Below, in pieces: positions 6,639-8,880 of a stretch of 8,880 nucleotides of DNA. Under the pieces are notes generated by a model, which ran no database searches, was not told the origin of the DNA, and worked only from the letters and a program-made list of their open reading frames with translations. Location of the stretch: positions 1-8,880 of the forward strand of contig JAEDLE010000059.1 of NCBI GenBank assembly GCA_016295455.1, given 5' to 3'. The stretch comes from Bacteroidales bacterium. Lineage in GTDB: Bacteria; Bacteroidota; Bacteroidia; Bacteroidales; UBA932. Made by a program: the position numbers and the translations under genes. Position 1 is the stretch's first letter, and the number at the start of each line of letters is the position of its first letter.

Positions 6639-8087
6639 ATGAATGACACACAGACCAAACTGATGACCAATTGGCGTTGGTGGATATGCTCGTTGCTGTT
6701 TGTAGCCACTACCGTCAACTATCTGGACCGCCAGGTCCTCTCCCTTACCTACGAGGAATTCATTAAGCCGGAATTCCACTGGACTGATGCGAATTACGGA
6801 ACAATAACCTCCTTCTTTTCCATCTTCTACGCCATAGCCTGCCTCTTTGCGGGCAAGTTCGTGGACTGGATGGGCACAAAGAAGGGCTATCTCATCGCCA
6901 TAGGCGTATGGTCATTCGGCGCCTGCCTGCACGCAGCCTGCGGAGTGGTGACCTCGATGATTACAGGCGAGGATGTGATGGCCCTCAGGGGGATGGAAAT
7001 TGCATCGAACGCCGCCCTGGCCATATCCACCACTTCCGTGTACCTGTTCATGCTCTGCAGGGGCATACTCGCTCTGGGAGAGGCGGGGAACTTCCCTGCG
7101 GCAATCAAGGTTACGGCGGAGTATTTCCCGAAGAAAGACCGCGCATTCGCCACTTCGATTTTCAATGCCGGCGCTTCGGTGGGTGCACTTGCAGCACCTC
7201 TCTGCATTCCGCCTCTTGCCGTCAGCCTCGGCTGGGAGTGGGCATTCATCATTATCGGAGGCCTTGGCTTCATTTGGATGTTCTTCTGGGCGTTCATGTA
7301 TGACAAGCCGGAAAACAGCGCTCACGTAAACGAGGCCGAACTTGCATATATGCATCAGGATGATGCTGGCCGGGAGGTTGAGAAGGAGGAGAAGACGGTG
7401 CAGAAGGCGATTCCTTTCCTCCAGTGCTTCAAATACAGACAGACCTGGTCCTTCATAGCCGGCAAGTTCTTCACTGACGGAGTATGGTGGTTCTTCCTGT
7501 TCTGGGCTCCTTCATATTTCTCCAACCAGTTCAATGCCCCGGCAACTTCGGGCAAGGGACAGGCGCTGATTTTCACGCTATATGCCATCGTGACCGTGAT
7601 ATCCATCTTCGGAGGTTATCTCCCGAAGCTTTTCGTTGAAAAGAAGGGCATGCATCCATATCAGGGCAGGATGCTCGCGATGCTCATATTCGCTTTCTTC
7701 CCGATAGCGGCCCTTTTCGCACAGCCTTTGGGAATCAGCCTCAATTCGCCTTGGTGGCCCGCAATTCTCATCGGTCTTGCGGGAGCCGGGCATCAGGCCT
7801 GGTCCGCAAACCTCTTCAGTACCATCGGGGACATGTTTCCCAAGACTACCATAGCCACCATCACCGGAATCGGCACCATGGCAGGAGGTATGGGTTCCAT
7901 GATAATCCAGAAAGTTGCAGGTAACCTGTTTACATATGCAGAGAATGCCGGAGCCGCCTTCAGTTTCCTCGGCTTCACCGGCAAGCCTGCAGGGTATTTC
8001 ATCGTATTCTGCTTCTGCGGAGTCGCTTACCTCCTCGCATGGAGCATCATGAAGGCCCTGGTTCCTAAATACAGACCTATCAGCTAG
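6639..8087 (+). CDS. Hexuronate MFS transporter, ExuT-like
   Basis: This is a major facilitator of the anion:cation symporter group, which probably imports glucuronate and/or galacturonate with protons across the inner membrane. From the ATG at 6639 it has 482 residues and about twelve membrane helices. The first helix ends in VNYLDRQVLSL (residues 26-36), a hallmark of the group. The signature GEAGNFPAAIK near 147-157 is followed by EYFPKKDRAFATSIFNAG. A central polar loop (about 230-265) divides the two halves. An extra segment of about 25 residues before VYLFMLCRG, after the third helix, is longer than in enterobacterial ExuT. An in-frame TTG at 6597 would add 14 polar residues, but it lies 2 bp after the kdgA stop, and the ATG gives the normal N-terminus. 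Substrate is inferred from its position after kdgK-kdgA. Confidence 0.88.
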   Translation: MNDTQTKLMTNWRWWICSLLFVATTVNYLDRQVLSLTYEEFIKPEFHWTDANYGTITSFFSIFYAIACLFAGKFVDWMGTKKGYLIAIGVWSFGACLHAACGVVTSMITGEDVMALRGMEIASNAALAISTTSVYLFMLCRGILALGEAGNFPAAIKVTAEYFPKKDRAFATSIFNAGASVGALAAPLCIPPLAVSLGWEWAFIIIGGLGFIWMFFWAFMYDKPENSAHVNEAELAYMHQDDAGREVEKEEKTVQKAIPFLQCFKYRQTWSFIAGKFFTDGVWWFFLFWAPSYFSNQFNAPATSGKGQALIFTLYAIVTVISIFGGYLPKLFVEKKGMHPYQGRMLAMLIFAFFPIAALFAQPLGISLNSPWWPAILIGLAGAGHQAWSANLFSTIGDMFPKTTIATITGIGTMAGGMGSMIIQKVAGNLFTYAENAGAAFSFLGFTGKPAGYFIVFCFCGVAYLLAWSIMKALVPKYRPIS

Positions 8088-8117
8088 TGGTATGGAACTT
8101 GTAGGAACGGGTCCTTC

Positions 8118-8705
8118 ATGAAACAGATAGCCATATCCATATTATGCTTGCTGATGACGATTGCTACAGCGGCTCAGGAACAGAAAACGATTCGGGGTTT
8201 TGACGGCGGCATGATGTTGCACAGCGGGTATATTTCCGGCAATCTCGATGGAATCGGGTACAAGGCGAAAGGCGCTCCCAAGGGCATAGGCGGAGTTATC
8301 CGTATGCACCTGGGAGAGCATTTCAGGGTAGGAACGGAAGGCTACGTGTCGACATTGGATCAGCGTGGGAACGGCAGTTATCTGAAATATGGATGGGGCG
8401 GTCTGCTTGCTGATGTCCGTACAGTCATCGGCAAGCTTCAACCCTATGCCGGGCTCACGGTCGGCGGAGGTGTCAATACAACGCTCCTGATGTTCGAAGA
8501 GCCTGAATCACCCTGGGCTCCGATTGGGGGCACACGTTACCATAGACAGGGATTCATGGCCATAGACCCTTTTGCGGGTTGCGATTTCATCGTATCTGAG
8601 CCTATGCATCTGACCGTCAAAATCGATTACCTCTGCGCCCTGGGCGGTGGCAGCATGCTGCCGCACGGCCCCCGCATCTACTTCGGTTTCCTCTTCTTCC
8701 ATTGA
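8118..8705 (+). CDS. Secreted, probable outer-membrane beta-barrel protein, unknown function
   Basis: I do not recognise the specific family. The 195 residues start with a clear Sec signal peptide: MKQ, then a hydrophobic stretch to about residue 16, with cleavage near Ala18/Ala19 before QEQK. There is no lipobox. The mature part has alternating polar and hydrophobic strands rich in Gly, Tyr and aromatic residues (FRVGTEGYVS, LKYGWGGLLADV, LQPYAGLTVGGGV, MHLTVKIDYL). It ends in the aromatic IYFGFLFFH, similar to the closing strand of outer-membrane barrels. Its size suggests a small barrel of about eight strands. It starts 30 bp after the transporter stop on the same strand and is probably the last gene of the hexuronate operon. 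A role in the envelope linked to uronate uptake is possible but unproven. Confidence 0.75.
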   Translation: MKQIAISILCLLMTIATAAQEQKTIRGFDGGMMLHSGYISGNLDGIGYKAKGAPKGIGGVIRMHLGEHFRVGTEGYVSTLDQRGNGSYLKYGWGGLLADVRTVIGKLQPYAGLTVGGGVNTTLLMFEEPESPWAPIGGTRYHRQGFMAIDPFAGCDFIVSEPMHLTVKIDYLCALGGGSMLPHGPRIYFGFLFFH

Positions 8706-8770
8706 ACCTTTTCAGTGACAGGTCATGAGCAGAAAGCCAAACAGAGTCGTGCAATACAAGATTGCCAATC

Positions 8771-8790
8771 ACCTTAACACTGGTCAAGGT
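8771..8790. other. Imperfect hairpin after the operon
   Basis: ACCTTAACACTGGTCAAGGT can fold with a 5-bp outer stem (ACCTT/AAGGT), one A-C mismatch, two more pairs and an ACTG loop. It begins 65 bp after the barrel gene's stop. No T-run follows, so it is not a standard intrinsic terminator. It could equally be a weak 3'-end structure or a site belonging to a gene downstream of the window. Confidence 0.25.
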
Positions 8791-8880
8791 ATTGTGAGAG
8801 GGGAACGTTAATTTGCATACATATTCCTCTATGTTGAATTCCAAATAAATTGAGCACTAATATACATCTTTTTGCTCGAT

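Noticed and set aside
6227..6718. Open frame of 163 codons on the minus strand across the kdgA/transporter junction
   Set aside because: It is antisense to the kdgA active-site region and the transporter start, both firm genes. Its composition looks like a reverse-frame shadow.
6930..7050. Extra segment of about 25 residues in the transporter before the fourth helix
   Set aside because: I recall a similar longer loop in other Bacteroidetes hexuronate carriers, so it is probably lineage-typical rather than an insertion.

Overview
The window looks like chromosomal DNA of a gut- or rumen-type member of the Bacteroidales. Three things suggest this. The coding sequence is of roughly balanced GC content, with AT-rich leaders that lack clear Shine-Dalgarno sequences. 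Two perfect matches to the Bacteroidetes -7 promoter box TAnnTTTG sit at sensible places. The hexuronate genes (uxaC, kdgK, kdgA, exuT-like) have the lengths and motifs familiar from that phylum. The moderate GC content suggests a lineage other than classical Bacteroides, but genus cannot be told from the sequence. No RNA genes, CRISPR arrays, insertion sequences or phage genes were found. Region 1 (51-3150, plus strand) is a probable ion-transport operon. It holds a YrbG-type calcium/sodium antiporter, a 145-residue two-helix membrane protein of unknown function, and a CPA1 potassium(or sodium)/proton antiporter with two tandem C-terminal RCK_C (TrkA-C) regulatory domains. The last two genes overlap or abut, so they are probably co-translated. 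Region 2 (3253-4665, minus strand) is uxaC, uronate isomerase, convergent with region 1. Region 3 (4666-4879) is a 214-bp divergent control region between uxaC and kdgK. It holds two 20-bp palindrome-like sites, each ending 15-16 bp upstream of a Bacteroidetes -7 box that faces its own gene, plus a third degenerate copy. This is the most informative non-coding structure in the window. Region 4 (4880-8705, plus strand) is an apparent operon: kdgK, kdgA, a hexuronate MFS transporter, and a small secreted, probably outer-membrane beta-barrel protein of unknown function. Region 5 (8706-8880) is non-coding, with an imperfect hairpin and nothing else that is firm. Together, the transporter would bring glucuronate or galacturonate across the inner membrane and UxaC would isomerise it to fructuronate or tagaturonate. 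The reductase and dehydratase steps (uxuB/uxaB, uxuA/uxaA) are not in the window. KdgK would phosphorylate the resulting 2-keto-3-deoxygluconate, and KdgA would split it to pyruvate and glyceraldehyde-3-phosphate. The shared operators would let one unseen regulator control both arms. Nothing here is an entirely new system. The best leads are the mirrored operator/promoter module, the barrel protein at the end of the hexuronate operon, the small membrane protein wedged between two antiporters, and a paired-CxxC arrangement next to the KdgA catalytic lysine.
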